The notes: generated by a model from the sequence alone, not told the origin. Positions 8,329 through 16,759 are shown, counted from the stretch's first letter. The stretch: 38,717 nt of DNA from Enterococcus cecorum (GCF_023221775.1 NZ_JAKUDS010000026.1:1-38717); one strand, 5' to 3'. Translations and numbers: made by a program.

Positions 8329-9291
8329 TTGGTTAAGAAGAAAAAGCGACGTCGATTGAAGAAAAAATGGCGATACCGCTTCTCGCTATTAGCAATCCTT
8401 TTAGCATTGTGGCTCATTCTTGGTCCAATTCGTCACCACTTTTTCACACCAACGGCCAAAAGTGAAACAACTACTACAACCACTGCTAAGAAGCAAAAGA
8501 AAAAGATACCAAAACATACGTGGACTGAACAAACTTTCTTGAAAGTAGCTGAAAGAAATATTAATTTATACACGAATGCAGATAAAAATAGTGCCATTAT
8601 CGAACCCATTCCAGCTGGAGAAATCCTAAGCTATCAAACTGAGCAAAATGGATATTACGAAGTGACTACCAATAAGGGAAATCACGGATTTGTCTCCTAT
8701 GAAGATGTCACAAAGTTTACGCAACCAATCAGTCAAAAATGGCAATCCTTAGAGAATGCAATCATCGTTTTAGATCCAGGACATGGCGGGGACGATGCTG
8801 GGGCGATGAGTAACGATGAAAAATATTATGAAAAAGATATGTCTATGGCGATGGCTAAAACTGTCCAAAAAGCATTAGAAAAAGCCGGTGCAAAAGTAAT
8901 CCTTACACACGAAAGTAGCGATCAATACATTTATTTAGATGATATTAATAAACTATCCATGGAAAAAAGGGCTGATGTCTTTTTAAGTTTTCATTTTGAC
9001 TCAGCGGATTACGCAAATTACGGAACTGGGATTACCACCTACTACTATTATGATAAGTACAAAGATTTAGCCCAAGATATCAACGAACAATTACAAAATT
9101 TAGGACTAGAAAATCGTGGAATTCAATATGCCAGTTATGAAGTCCTTAGAGAAACCACACAACCATCTTTGCTACTTGAATTAGGTTATATGAATAATGA
9201 TACAGATATTCAATATATCACCAGCCCAGATTATCGTCAAAAAGTGGCAGAGGATATTGTTAAAGGTTTAGAAAAATACTTCAATAGTTAA
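8329..9291 (+). CDS. N-acetylmuramoyl-L-alanine amidase (Amidase_3) with SH3 domain
   Basis: 320 aa starting at TTG; GGAG lies 7 nt upstream. A very basic N-terminal tail (MVKKKKRRRLKKKWRYR) leads into one membrane anchor (about 18-36). A bacterial SH3 domain (about 62-128) and a zinc Amidase_3 domain (about 138-320) follow. Zinc and catalytic residues are visible: His in LDPGHGGDD, Glu in YYEKDM, His in LSFHFDSA and Glu in LLELGYMNN. It cleaves the bond between MurNAc and L-alanine, probably in cell separation or turnover. Its stop codon overlaps the first base of the 188-bp inverted-repeat element. Confidence 0.92.
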   Translation: MVKKKKRRRLKKKWRYRFSLLAILLALWLILGPIRHHFFTPTAKSETTTTTTAKKQKKKIPKHTWTEQTFLKVAERNINLYTNADKNSAIIEPIPAGEILSYQTEQNGYYEVTTNKGNHGFVSYEDVTKFTQPISQKWQSLENAIIVLDPGHGGDDAGAMSNDEKYYEKDMSMAMAKTVQKALEKAGAKVILTHESSDQYIYLDDINKLSMEKRADVFLSFHFDSADYANYGTGITTYYYYDKYKDLAQDINEQLQNLGLENRGIQYASYEVLRETTQPSLLLELGYMNNDTDIQYITSPDYRQKVAEDIVKGLEKYFNS

Positions 9292-9478
9292 AAAGGGGCT
9301 GACCCAAAAGTATTTTAGCAAGATAATTAAAAAAAGAAATCCTTATGATGAAATAAATAATTAATAAAAGACAAAGAAAATCCGAATGTTCAACTTGATT
9401 ACTCATAAAATCAACAATGAACGTTCGGATTATTTATATACTCATTTTTTATTAGAGACTAATGGGTCAGCCCCTTTT
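9291..9478. mobile_element. MITE-like nested inverted-repeat element
   Basis: Perfect 16-bp ends AAAAGGGGCTGACCCA (9291-9306) and TGGGTCAGCCCCTTTT (9463-9478) bound a 188-bp non-coding unit. Inside, AATCCGAATGTTCA (9379-9392) and TGAACGTTCGGATT (9418-9431) form a second stem of 14 bp with one wobble, continued by TTGATT/AATCAA. No reading frame of note exists. A non-autonomous transposable element (MITE) is the best reading. No clear target duplication was found. It lies between two convergent genes and ends in U tracts on both strands, so it can also serve as their shared terminator. Confidence 0.6.
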
Positions 9479-9479
9479 C

Positions 9480-9493
9480 GAGAGTCGACTCTC
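9480..9493. repeat. 14-bp perfect palindrome GAGAGTCGACTCTC
   Basis: A gap-free palindrome directly beside the 188-bp element. It could be a target preference of the insertion or a protein site. From 9494 to 9552 only a short TGTCTA/TAGACA hairpin (9534-9547), a possible weak terminator of the permease gene, is seen. Confidence 0.4.
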
Positions 9494-9552
9494 TTCATTA
9501 GGAAAGGCGAATACCTTGAAACATCTCATTTTTCTGTCTAAATAGACAAAGT

Positions 9553-12192
9553 TTATTCGTTGGACTTAAGAGCATCAATCATATTGATATGTTTTAAACG
9601 AAAATGTGTAATGAGCATTACGATAACTGTAAAGATAATCGTCATACTACTTGCTAGAAGATAGGCGCTGGCATGGATTTTAATCGGAAAAATCACCTGG
9701 TTAAAAGATACTTGATGTAAAATAAAACCTGTGAGAATGTAACCCACACCGAACCCTAGCAAGATTCCCACAAGTGTAAAGATCATGTTTTCACGAACAA
9801 TATACATCGTCACTTCATTATGATAAAAACCAAGCACTTTGATTGTTGATAATTCACGGATTCGCTCAGAAATATTGATATTCGTCAAATTATATAATAC
9901 AACCAAGGCGAGCATACCAGATAATACCACAAAGATAACTACAATAATATCTAGGTTATCGGTCATTTTCTTCTGCAGCTTGATTTGACCTGTCATTAAT
10001 GTGATATTATTGACCTTTCCCGTTTGGAGTACCTTTTTTGAAAATTGTTTTTCTTGAGCTTTACTCATATATTTTGATTGGACTAATAATGTATTCTCTT
10101 GATAGTCCTCATTCAAAATTTTTTCGCTATAGGCCTTAGATAAATAAATGAAATTCCCGATATAATATTTTGCCACTGCTGCCACCTTTACTTGATATTT
10201 CTTCCCTTCGCTATCTTGTAAAGTCAGCTTATCTCCTTTTTGCAAGTTATATTCTTTAGCAAACGGATGGGTAATAATTGCCCCACTATCCGATAATTTT
10301 AACTGTCTATTTTGCAGATCTTTTAGATGCACAAACGATTCATATTTTTTATCCTTATCAAAACTCATGACCTGTACCGCTTTTTTGTGATATTCCATCG
10401 ACTGCATATCTACTGCTAGCGTAGCCGTCACATGTTGATTTTGATATAAGACTTTTTCAACCTCGGCGCGAGATTTTGCGGTAGTATCATTAAGAGAAAC
10501 GATCCCTTGATAATCAACAATTGGCCCAAAATGTTCTCCGATAACAGCTTGTAAAGAGTGCTTCAATCCAACGCCTGAAACCATTAATCCACAACATCCC
10601 GCAATCCCAATAATTGCCATAATCATACGCGATTTATAACGGAAAATATTGCGATAACTAACCTTTTGATTAAAGCTAAACCGAGACCAAAGTGGGGTAA
10701 TAGATTCCAGTAATATTCGTTTACCTGGCTTAGGTGCTTTTGGTAATAAAAGATAGGCTGGTTTCTCATGTAGTTCTTTTACTAAAACCATCGCCACCGC
10801 CCCTAATGAAGCAAAAATACAAGCAATAATTGAAAGTACGATTGCTCCTGTCGCATAGGATAAATGTAAGGTATCAAAAATAAAATTAGCCGTTAAAAAT
10901 AAATTTATAATATATGGTAACGAATGGGTCCCAGCCACGGTTCCTAATACAATTCCTAAAAAAGTAGCCAGACTCGCATATAAAATATATTTTTGTGCAA
11001 TCGTCCACTTTCCATAACCCATGGCTTTTAAGATACCGATTTCCCGTCGATTCTCCTCTACCATCCGCGTCATGGTACTAAAAGTAATCAAAGCTGCAAT
11101 AAAGAAAAAGAAAACTGGAAAGACATTAGCAATCCCATCAATTTGCGTCGTTAATTCTCCATAACTTTTAATTCCTGCATTTTCATCTTGGGTATAATAC
11201 AAATACTTCGGTTCTTTTAGTTGCGCCACTTTTTTCTTTTGTTTATCAAGTTGTGCTTGTTGATTATTCAGTTCAATTTCTTGCTTTTGTAAATCCTGTT
11301 GCGCTTCCTTTATTTTTTCTTGAGCCGCTTGGGGAAGCAGTGACATCATCGCTACCTGCTGATTCATTTGCAGTTTTGCTTGCTGCAATTGTTGCTTGCC
11401 TGCATCAAGCTGTTTTTGCGCATCATTGATTGGCTGATTTGCTTGAGCCTTCATTTCCGCCAATCGTTGACTCGGACGATTTTTTAAAACTTTTTTGACC
11501 TTAGATAATTTTTGTGCAACTTGTTTCTCATAAGATTTTGTATAGACACTCTGCTTTTTTAAATCAGGAAAAGAAAGAGAAATCGTACTATAAACATCTG
11601 CTTTGAAGTTATCCTTTGGTATATAGACAAAATAATCTACAGAGCCATTGCCTACCGTACTTGCGCCTCTTTCATTATTCGATACAAATAACGGCGAATC
11701 TACAAATCCCACTAATTTATACGTTTTTCGACGCAAATCATCTGGTAAATCAAAAGTTAAAGTTTGTCCTAAATGAAATCCTGATTTTTTAGCCTTACTA
11801 TCCATCACTATCTCATTTGCTTTTTGTGGCAGACGTCCAGATTTTACTTTTAATTGATTCAATTGCTTTTTGTGATAGCTTAATAGCTCATAAACTCGAT
11901 TAGCCTTCGTATCTGCATAATATAAGAAGTAACCTGGATTAACCGTAGCATCCAATTTTTTTACTGCAGCTACATCTTTTTTCGTCAAGCCGCCTGTAGA
12001 GATAATCTGAATATCACTAGCCTTTAAATCTCTTAATTCCTGGTTAGCCGAATGTTGTAAACTAGGTGCCGCTGCCTTTACACCTACAAACAAAAACACC
12101 CCCAGAAAAATAATCATCATAATAGAGAAAAAGCGGCCCTTCGATTGCTTAATTTCTCTTAAACTAGCTTTAAAATAGGTTCTATGTTTCAT
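9553..12192 (-). CDS. ABC transporter permease, FtsX type, with periplasm-side coiled coil
   Basis: About 880 aa. One N-terminal membrane helix (about 24-44), a large extracellular part with a coiled coil (about 245-330, rich in Gln/Lys/Leu), then helices around 360-470, a fourth group near 520, a second extracellular domain and a final FtsX block (about 750-870). This duplicated FtsX/MacB-like layout is typical of permeases that work by mechanotransmission on lipids, peptides or antibiotics instead of classical transport. Four possible start codons lie in a row (GTG ATG ATG ATG); the last, at 12192, has the best distance (6 nt) to AGGTG. The ATPase stop codon lies immediately before. Substrate unknown. 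Confidence 0.85.
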   Translation of the reverse strand: MKHRTYFKASLREIKQSKGRFFSIMMIIFLGVFLFVGVKAAAPSLQHSANQELRDLKASDIQIISTGGLTKKDVAAVKKLDATVNPGYFLYYADTKANRVYELLSYHKKQLNQLKVKSGRLPQKANEIVMDSKAKKSGFHLGQTLTFDLPDDLRRKTYKLVGFVDSPLFVSNNERGASTVGNGSVDYFVYIPKDNFKADVYSTISLSFPDLKKQSVYTKSYEKQVAQKLSKVKKVLKNRPSQRLAEMKAQANQPINDAQKQLDAGKQQLQQAKLQMNQQVAMMSLLPQAAQEKIKEAQQDLQKQEIELNNQQAQLDKQKKKVAQLKEPKYLYYTQDENAGIKSYGELTTQIDGIANVFPVFFFFIAALITFSTMTRMVEENRREIGILKAMGYGKWTIAQKYILYASLATFLGIVLGTVAGTHSLPYIINLFLTANFIFDTLHLSYATGAIVLSIIACIFASLGAVAMVLVKELHEKPAYLLLPKAPKPGKRILLESITPLWSRFSFNQKVSYRNIFRYKSRMIMAIIGIAGCCGLMVSGVGLKHSLQAVIGEHFGPIVDYQGIVSLNDTTAKSRAEVEKVLYQNQHVTATLAVDMQSMEYHKKAVQVMSFDKDKKYESFVHLKDLQNRQLKLSDSGAIITHPFAKEYNLQKGDKLTLQDSEGKKYQVKVAAVAKYYIGNFIYLSKAYSEKILNEDYQENTLLVQSKYMSKAQEKQFSKKVLQTGKVNNITLMTGQIKLQKKMTDNLDIIVVIFVVLSGMLALVVLYNLTNINISERIRELSTIKVLGFYHNEVTMYIVRENMIFTLVGILLGFGVGYILTGFILHQVSFNQVIFPIKIHASAYLLASSMTIIFTVIVMLITHFRLKHINMIDALKSNE

Positions 12193-12201
12193 CATCATCA
12201 C

Positions 12202-12903
12202 CTACCAAACAAGTTCATCAATTGATTTTGGATGAGGATTTTCTTCTATTTTTTGCACCTTAGCATCGTTAATATGAATCACACGGTTAGCAATCGGAGC
12301 CAAAGACGAATTATGGGTAATAATCAAGACCGTATTGCCATGCACTTGACTAACTTGTTGCAATAATTTCAAAATCATCTTACCCGTCTGAAAATCTAAT
12401 GCGCCAGTCGGTTCATCACAGAGCAGTAACTTAGGATTTTTAGCCAAAGCCCGTGCGATAGAGACCCGTTGCTGCTCGCCTCCTGATAATTGTGCTGGGA
12501 AATTATCCAAACGGTTTTCTAAGCCGACAAGTTTTAACACTTCCACCGGATCCATCGCATCTTTCACGAGTTCTGTTGCCAATTCCACATTTTCCTTGGC
12601 AGTTAAATTAGGAACTAAATTATAAAACTGAAAGACAAAACCCACATCTAATCGTCGGTAGGTCGTTAATTCTTTTTCATTAAACTTCGCAATGTCTACA
12701 CCATCCACAAAAATTTCCCCTTCATCTGGTGTATCCATGCCTCCTAAAATATTCAGTACGGTAGACTTGCCCGCACCACTCGGACCTAGAATAATCGCTA
12801 GTTCTCCCTTCTTGACAGAAAAAGACAGTCGATTATTCGCTGTAATGGTGGTCTCACCCATTTGGTAATGTTTGGATTCATTTTTCACTTCGATATATTC
12901 CAT
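12202..12903 (-). CDS. ABC transporter ATP-binding protein (MacB/LolD type)
   Basis: 233 aa. Walker [10 protein letters not shown], signature [14 protein letters not shown], Walker [13 protein letters not shown] and the switch histidine in IITHN are all intact. The sequence is of the group that pairs with FtsX-like permeases, and the permease gene follows directly. GAGGA lies 7 nt before the ATG. Expression is probably controlled by the divergent TetR-family gene through the inverted repeat at 12940-12965. Drug or peptide defence is plausible for such a cassette, but nothing in the sequence fixes the substrate. Confidence 0.93.
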   Translation of the reverse strand: MEYIEVKNESKHYQMGETTITANNRLSFSVKKGELAIILGPSGAGKSTVLNILGGMDTPDEGEIFVDGVDIAKFNEKELTTYRRLDVGFVFQFYNLVPNLTAKENVELATELVKDAMDPVEVLKLVGLENRLDNFPAQLSGGEQQRVSIARALAKNPKLLLCDEPTGALDFQTGKMILKLLQQVSQVHGNTVLIITHNSSLAPIANRVIHINDAKVQKIEENPHPKSIDELVW

Positions 12904-12939
12904 GAAATTTTCCTCGCCTTACGTATTGATTATTTGTAC

Positions 12940-12974
12940 ACAGTGTTGAATTTTTAACACACTGTTAGTATACT
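12940..12974 (+). promoter_or_regulatory. TetR-type operator overlapping a promoter
   Basis: ACAGTGT (12940-12946) and ACACTGT (12959-12965) are perfect 7-bp inverted arms 12 bp apart. On the plus strand TTGAAT (12946-12951) and TATACT (12969-12974) with a 17-bp spacer form a good promoter for the regulator gene, and the arms cover its -35 box and spacer. The same repeat lies just upstream of the ABC genes on the other strand. Autorepression and repression of the exporter is the likely scheme. A further TGAACA/TGTTCA pair (13025-13030, 13044-13049) lies before the regulator start. Confidence 0.65.
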
Positions 12975-13070
12975 ATGGTTAATAAGAAAGCTCAAGAAAC
13001 AATCTACAACGCTATGCCATGAACTGAACACATTTTTAGAAACTGTTCATCATCAGAAAGGAAGATTTTT

Positions 13071-13634
13071 ATGGCTGGAACAATTGATAATCGTCGGAGT
13101 CAATTTACCAAACAAATCATTCAACAGACCTTTTTTGACTTACTTAAAGAAAAAGACTTAAACAAAATAACCGTGAAAGAAATTGCCGAAAAAGCAGATA
13201 TTAATCGGGGAACTTTTTATCGCTACTATACCGATGTGCTAGACTTATATAACAAAATTCAGACAAGCTATATCCAAACCGTCAAGCAAGAATTTTCGGA
13301 AAGTGATTTAAATCTAGAAAAAAGTCTGACTACGCTCCTCAATTTTGTCAAAAAAGATGAAGGCTTGCAAATACTTGTTTTAAAAAGTAGTCAAAGTGAT
13401 AAATTCACCGAACAAGTCTTGCTTAGTGTCAAAAATCTCTCATTACAAAACTTTGCCTTGAATTTTCCACAAGCGAGTCCTTTTGAATTGGAACTCTCTT
13501 TTGCCTTTTTCACTTCAGGAGCCATCTCTTTAATCAAATATTGGCTAGAAGAAGATATCGATTATCCTATTGAAAAAATCGTACAACTTCTTATCCAATT
13601 AACACAAACGGCTCATTTTACCAAAAATTCATAA
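13071..13634 (+). CDS. TetR/AcrR-family transcriptional regulator
   Basis: 187 aa. The N-terminal 60 residues are a TetR helix-turn-helix (ITVKEIAEKADINRGTFYRY is the characteristic segment). The C-terminal helical domain would bind a ligand but has no recognisable class signature. AAAGGAAG precedes the ATG. It is divergent from the ABC exporter genes, with an inverted repeat between them, so it most likely controls that pair and itself. The inducing compound is unknown. Confidence 0.9.
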   Translation: MAGTIDNRRSQFTKQIIQQTFFDLLKEKDLNKITVKEIAEKADINRGTFYRYYTDVLDLYNKIQTSYIQTVKQEFSESDLNLEKSLTTLLNFVKKDEGLQILVLKSSQSDKFTEQVLLSVKNLSLQNFALNFPQASPFELELSFAFFTSGAISLIKYWLEEDIDYPIEKIVQLLIQLTQTAHFTKNS

Positions 13635-13653
13635 TGATTCGGTCCAAAGGTGG

Positions 13654-13682
13654 ATGAAATGTGCCTTCATTTTGTGTATAAT
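13654..13682 (+). promoter_or_regulatory. Promoter of the DUF4234-DUF2752 pair
   Basis: ATGAAA (13654-13659), 17-bp spacer and a perfect TATAAT (13677-13682), about 45 nt before the ATG at 13726. Confidence 0.65.
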
Positions 13683-13725
13683 AAGTGCAAATGAAAAAAA
13701 TAACTTAGTAGTTAGGAGTTTAAAA

Positions 13726-14094
13726 ATGAAAATTACCAAAAGAAACTTTGTCGTATCCATCCTTTTAAGTTTAGTCACTTGTGGGATTTATTCACTTTAC
13801 TGGATGGTGATGCTAAACGATGAAATTCACAACATTTATGAATCTATGTATCCCGAAGACTTAAGCACCACTCGGGTTTCTGGCGCCTTATTATTAGTCT
13901 TTACCTTTATTACTTGTGGTATCTATAGCTTTTATTGGTACTACAAGATGGGAACTTTATGTAACAAAATCTCTAAAAACAGCAGCAATTTTGATTTAAT
14001 CTTCTTAATTTTAGCGATTTTCCAATTACCTATTGTCAATATGTGTATTATGCAAAATATCGAAAATAATTTCTTTGATGAATATGAATTCTAA
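13726..14094 (+). CDS. DUF4234-family small membrane protein
   Basis: 122 aa from ATG 13726, which has TAGGAG upstream; a longer upstream frame lacks a ribosome site and overlaps the promoter. Three hydrophobic segments are seen, with a repeated signature TCGIYSLYW and TCGIYSFYWYYKM (about residues 18-30 and 60-75) typical of DUF4234. The family function is unknown. The gene overlaps the next one by 17 nt, implying translational coupling. The pairing of DUF4234 with DUF2752 suggests a joint membrane role. Confidence 0.82.
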   Translation: MKITKRNFVVSILLSLVTCGIYSLYWMVMLNDEIHNIYESMYPEDLSTTRVSGALLLVFTFITCGIYSFYWYYKMGTLCNKISKNSSNFDLIFLILAIFQLPIVNMCIMQNIENNFFDEYEF

Positions 14095-14467
14095 AAAAAC
14101 AATAACAAAAAGCCAAATACAAAAAGAAATCCGATACCTTTTGATCATTTTAGGTGTCGGATTTGGCTATTATCTTTGGTTAAATTTCACCCATTTAGGT
14201 ATTCCCTGTCCATTTCGTACAATTACTGGTTGGTTATGCCCTGGATGTGGAATTACGCATATGTTATCTGCACTAATTCAGCTAGACTTTCATACCGCCT
14301 ACTTGGAAAATCCGTTTTTATTACTGACTTCACCATTTTTGATTGGTGAAATTATCTATCAACGCTATTTGCAACTCACGAAACAAGTAAATCCTCAGTG
14401 GAATCAAATCTTATTATGGCTATATGTGATTGCCTTAATCATCTTTGGTATCCTACGCAATTTATAA
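14078..14467 (+). CDS. DUF2752-family membrane protein
   Basis: 129 aa from ATG 14078 (ATG 14084 is also possible). There is no clear ribosome site, so it probably relies on coupling to the overlapping upstream gene. Three membrane segments are seen. Between the first two lies the family hallmark PCPFRTITGWLCPGCGITH, with three cysteines in CPF and CPGCG that could bind metal or form a disulfide. DUF2752 has no established function. A terminator follows 8 nt after the stop codon. Confidence 0.85.
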   Translation: MNMNSKKTITKSQIQKEIRYLLIILGVGFGYYLWLNFTHLGIPCPFRTITGWLCPGCGITHMLSALIQLDFHTAYLENPFLLLTSPFLIGEIIYQRYLQLTKQVNPQWNQILLWLYVIALIIFGILRNL

Positions 14468-14474
14468 ACACTTA

Positions 14475-14505
14475 AACAAGTAGTTTCATGCTGCTTGTTT
14501 TTTTA
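14475..14505 (+). terminator. Terminator after the DUF2752 gene
   Basis: AACAAGTAG and CTGCTTGTT pair over 9 bp with one wobble and a 7-nt loop, followed by seven T on the plus strand. It separates convergent genes. Confidence 0.85.
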
Positions 14506-14826
14506 TTTTAAATCTCGCAAATTTTCCAAATCATTTAAATCAAAACCTAACTCGTCCTCTTGATACATCAAATCATACGAATCATAAAGTCCTAGCAGGT
14601 AGCCTACACCAATCTCATCTTCCGCCCATTCTGCCTCACCTTTACCTAATTTCAACAAGGCCGCCTTAGCCCAATCAGACATTGGCAAATGCGTAATGGG
14701 TGTTTTAGAATGATCAGACAAGAGCTCATGTAATTTTGCCAACGTTTCCTCACTCTCATCCTTTAGCACCACTGCTCGGATACAAAATTTCATACAATAA
14801 AAAAACGACCTATCTTTCATCCCCAT
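14503..14826 (-). CDS. Small acidic hypothetical protein
   Basis: 107 aa from ATG 14826, with GGAGG 8 nt upstream. A longer start at 14868 has no ribosome site. It is a soluble, acidic protein with no membrane segment, ending in an Asp/Glu/Leu-rich tail. I do not recognise a family. It lies 60 nt downstream of another small gene of the same strand and next to a broken one. Size, acidity and clustering of unrelated small soluble genes resemble orphan immunity proteins of toxin or bacteriocin systems, but no toxin gene is visible. The role is therefore only a guess. Confidence 0.6.
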   Translation of the reverse strand: MGMKDRSFFYCMKFCIRAVVLKDESEETLAKLHELLSDHSKTPITHLPMSDWAKAALLKLGKGEAEWAEDEIGVGYLLGLYDSYDLMYQEDELGFDLNDLENLRDLK

Positions 14827-14886
14827 CACCATCGCCTCCAATACAAAATATCTAATAAAACTTTTCATTCTCTATACTCAAGCAGT

Positions 14887-15096
14887 TCAATACCATTCAT
14901 TATTTTCTTTTTCATCATAATGATTTTGAGGATTTTTATGCCTTACTTTCTTTAATTGACTTTCATCACGCCATTTAGGTTCATATGAATAATCAAGCGG
15001 TTCAACCATATAAGATCCAGGACCAGATATATAAACAACAATCGCCCGCTTTCCAGTGACTTTATCAATAACTTCATCATATTCCCGAATAACCAT
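14887..15096 (-). CDS. Small hypothetical protein, DUF4926-like
   Basis: 69 aa from ATG 15096, with TTGGAGG 8 nt upstream; a TTG at 15126 is less likely. The order REYDEVIDKVTGKRAIVVYI followed by GSYMVEPLDY resembles the compact beta-barrel DUF4926 pattern (a statement about growing or fixing a value pair YD...G.RG.VV). The tail is polar (KNPQNHYDEKENNEW). The family function is unknown, and several members sit with toxin or immunity genes. It shares direction and spacing with 14503-14826 and the pseudogene at 15148-15381. Confidence 0.6.
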   Translation of the reverse strand: MVIREYDEVIDKVTGKRAIVVYISGPGSYMVEPLDYSYEPKWRDESQLKKVRHKNPQNHYDEKENNEWY

Positions 15097-15147
15097 GACC
15101 GATTCCTCCAATAATTTTCTCAACAAATTCGTGAAGCTTATAACATT

Positions 15148-15381
15148 TTAGTTTCCAATTCCTAGTAGCTTTTCCATTTTCGTTACTAATCTTCTATACT
15201 TGCGATGTTCATCTCCTGTATTGATCACATATTCATTAGCGCCAATATTTAGCGCTTGATATAGACCACCAAGGATCCCTCTTTGTTCTTCTGTCATCTG
15301 AGTAAGCTGACTATACTTATTGTAGTATACCTTCCAATTATGATAAATTCTTTTATTTAATTTTTGATATCAATCGTCCAT
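15148..15381 (-). pseudogene. Small gene with nonsense codon at position 4
   Basis: An ATG at 15381 with GGAG upstream opens a frame that would give 77 aa, but codon 4 is TGA (15370-15372). After it the frame stays open to TAA at 15148-15150 and looks protein-like: helical, rich in Lys/Tyr/Gln, with segments such as MTEEQRGILGGLYQALNIG and HRKYRRLVTKMEKLLG. No alternative start with a ribosome site is evident. I read it as a recently inactivated gene; a sequencing error is possible. The helical, basic 77-residue form is reminiscent of small bacteriocin immunity proteins but is not a firm match. Confidence 0.55.
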
Positions 15382-15593
15382 ATTTTTCTTCTCCAATCAT
15401 CATCAATCACCACTTGCTATTTCCTATTTTACTCAAATAGCACAGGAAAAGGAGCAAAATTGATACATTTTACGTGCTATTCAGCTAATTATTTCTTAAC
15501 TTATGAACAAGTTAACATAATGCGTATAACCAAATAGCAATCAAAGATAAATGTAGGTGAAAATGAATATTAAATAAATAATAACGTACACAA
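15382..15593. other. Gene-free stretch with short inverted repeats
   Basis: No convincing gene. AATAGCAC (15436-15443) and GTGCTATT (15474-15481) form a perfect 8-bp inverted pair. TTAACTT/AAGTTAA (15496-15502 and 15509-15515) form a second pair around 6 nt. These lie upstream of the minus-strand small genes and may hold their control region. No clean promoter pair was found. Confidence 0.4.
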
Positions 15594-15632
15594 GCAAAAA
15601 AAGACTCAGGAAACACAATCGTTTCCTGAGTC
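15594..15632 (-). terminator. Terminator of the rplJ-rplL operon
   Basis: GACTCAGGAAAC and GTTTCCTGAGTC form a perfect 12-bp stem with a 6-nt loop, followed by seven U on the minus strand, 24 nt after the rplL stop codon. Confidence 0.95.
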
Positions 15633-15655
15633 ATAAACTCTAATTAAATAACAAA

Positions 15656-16024
15656 TTATTTAACTGTTACAGTTGCTCCAGCTTCTTCTAAAGCAGCTTT
15701 AAGAGCTTCTGCTTCTTCTTTAGAGATTCCTTCTTTAACTGGTGCAGGAGCGCCATCTACAACAGCTTTAGCTTCTTTCAAGCCTAAGCCAGTAGCTTCA
15801 CGAACTGCTTTGATAACTTTAACTTTTTGGTCGCCAGCAGCTGTTAATTCAACAGTGAATTCTGTTTGTTCTTCAGCAGCAGCTGCACCACCAGCAGCAG
15901 CAACAGCTACAGGAGCTGCAGCAGATACGCCAAATTCTTCTTCGATAGCTTTAACTAAGTCGTTTAATTCTAAGATTGTTGCGCCTTTTAGCTCTTCAAC
16001 AATGTTTTCAATGTTTAATGCCAT
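15656..16024 (-). CDS. rplL: 50S ribosomal protein L7/L12
   Basis: 122 aa, the normal length. The N-terminal dimer domain (about 1-35), an Ala-rich hinge (about 36-52, [14 protein letters not shown]) and the C-terminal factor-binding domain ([20 protein letters not shown]) are all present. Dimers bind L10 to form the ribosome stalk that recruits GTPase translation factors. It is the last gene of the rplJ-rplL unit and ends at a strong terminator. GGAGG precedes the ATG. Confidence 0.98.
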   Translation of the reverse strand: MALNIENIVEELKGATILELNDLVKAIEEEFGVSAAAPVAVAAAGGAAAAEEQTEFTVELTAAGDQKVKVIKAVREATGLGLKEAKAVVDGAPAPVKEGISKEEAEALKAALEEAGATVTVK

Positions 16025-16099
16025 TATGATTTTCCTCCAATATTTTAAATAATTAATATGTTTTCAAATTGCATCAATTTCTGATTGATTAAGCAGCGA

Positions 16100-16600
16100 T
16101 TAAGCCACTTCTTCGTTCTTTTCTGCCACAGCTTTGACAGCGTATGCCACGTTGCGGACTGGAGCTTGAAGAACAGATAGTAACATAGATAGTAATCCTT
16201 CGCGGTTTGGTAATTTTGCCAATGCATGGATTTCTTCCAATGATGCCACTTTACCTTCGATGATACCACCTTTGATTTCTAATGCTTTTGCTTCTTTAGC
16301 AAATTCATCCATAATCTTAGCTGGTGCGACTACATCTTCGTTACTGAATGCTACAGCAGTAGGACCTGTGAATACTTCATCAAGACCTTCTAAACCAGCA
16401 GCTTTAGCAGCACGAGAAAGGATAGAATTTTTGATAACTTTCATTTCTACGTTTGCTTCGCGTAATTGTTTACGTAAACGAGTTACTTCATCAACTGTTA
16501 ATCCACGGTAATCAACGATTACTACAGATGCAGCAGCGTTGAATTTTTCTGTAACTTCTTCAACAATAGCAGCTTTTTTAGCGATAGTTGCTTCACTCAT
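16100..16600 (-). CDS. rplJ: 50S ribosomal protein L10
   Basis: 166 aa from ATG 16600, where AGGAGGTGA lies 7 nt upstream; a longer frame runs into the leader RNA and is rejected. L10 forms the base of the L7/L12 stalk. The N-terminal segment ([20 protein letters not shown]) and the C-terminal helix that holds L7/L12 dimers are typical. Expression is predicted to be autoregulated through the leader upstream, bound by the L10-L7/L12 complex. Confidence 0.98.
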   Translation of the reverse strand: MSEATIAKKAAIVEEVTEKFNAAASVVIVDYRGLTVDEVTRLRKQLREANVEMKVIKNSILSRAAKAAGLEGLDEVFTGPTAVAFSNEDVVAPAKIMDEFAKEAKALEIKGGIIEGKVASLEEIHALAKLPNREGLLSMLLSVLQAPVRNVAYAVKAVAEKNEEVA

Positions 16601-16758
16601 TATACTTTCACCTCCTGATTTTGATGGAAGAGTTTCTCTATACGAAAAAACTCTATGCCACCGTAGACATAGAGGGACCATTGATCTTATCAATAAATGT
16701 CCTCGGTAGGATTTATGAGTTACCTCACCTACTGTCTTCGGTACAGTTAATTATTTAA
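16601..16758 (-). ncRNA. L10 leader (r-protein autoregulatory RNA) with attenuator
   Basis: On the minus strand the run ACCGAAGACAGTAGGTG and the paired GTAGG/CCTAC helix match the L10 leader known from Firmicutes. Downstream CTCTATG/CATAGAG (16651-16657, 16668-16674) with six following U (16645-16650) forms an intrinsic terminator inside the leader. AGAGTTT and AAACTCT just downstream form another stem. The known mechanism in Bacillus is that the L10-L12 complex stabilises a conformation that allows the terminator. The same control is inferred here. Confidence 0.85.
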
Positions 16759-16759
16759 C

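Noticed and set aside
15810-16052. Plus-strand Ala/Pro-rich frame opposite rplL
   Set aside because: Shadow of the Ala-rich hinge of L7/L12.
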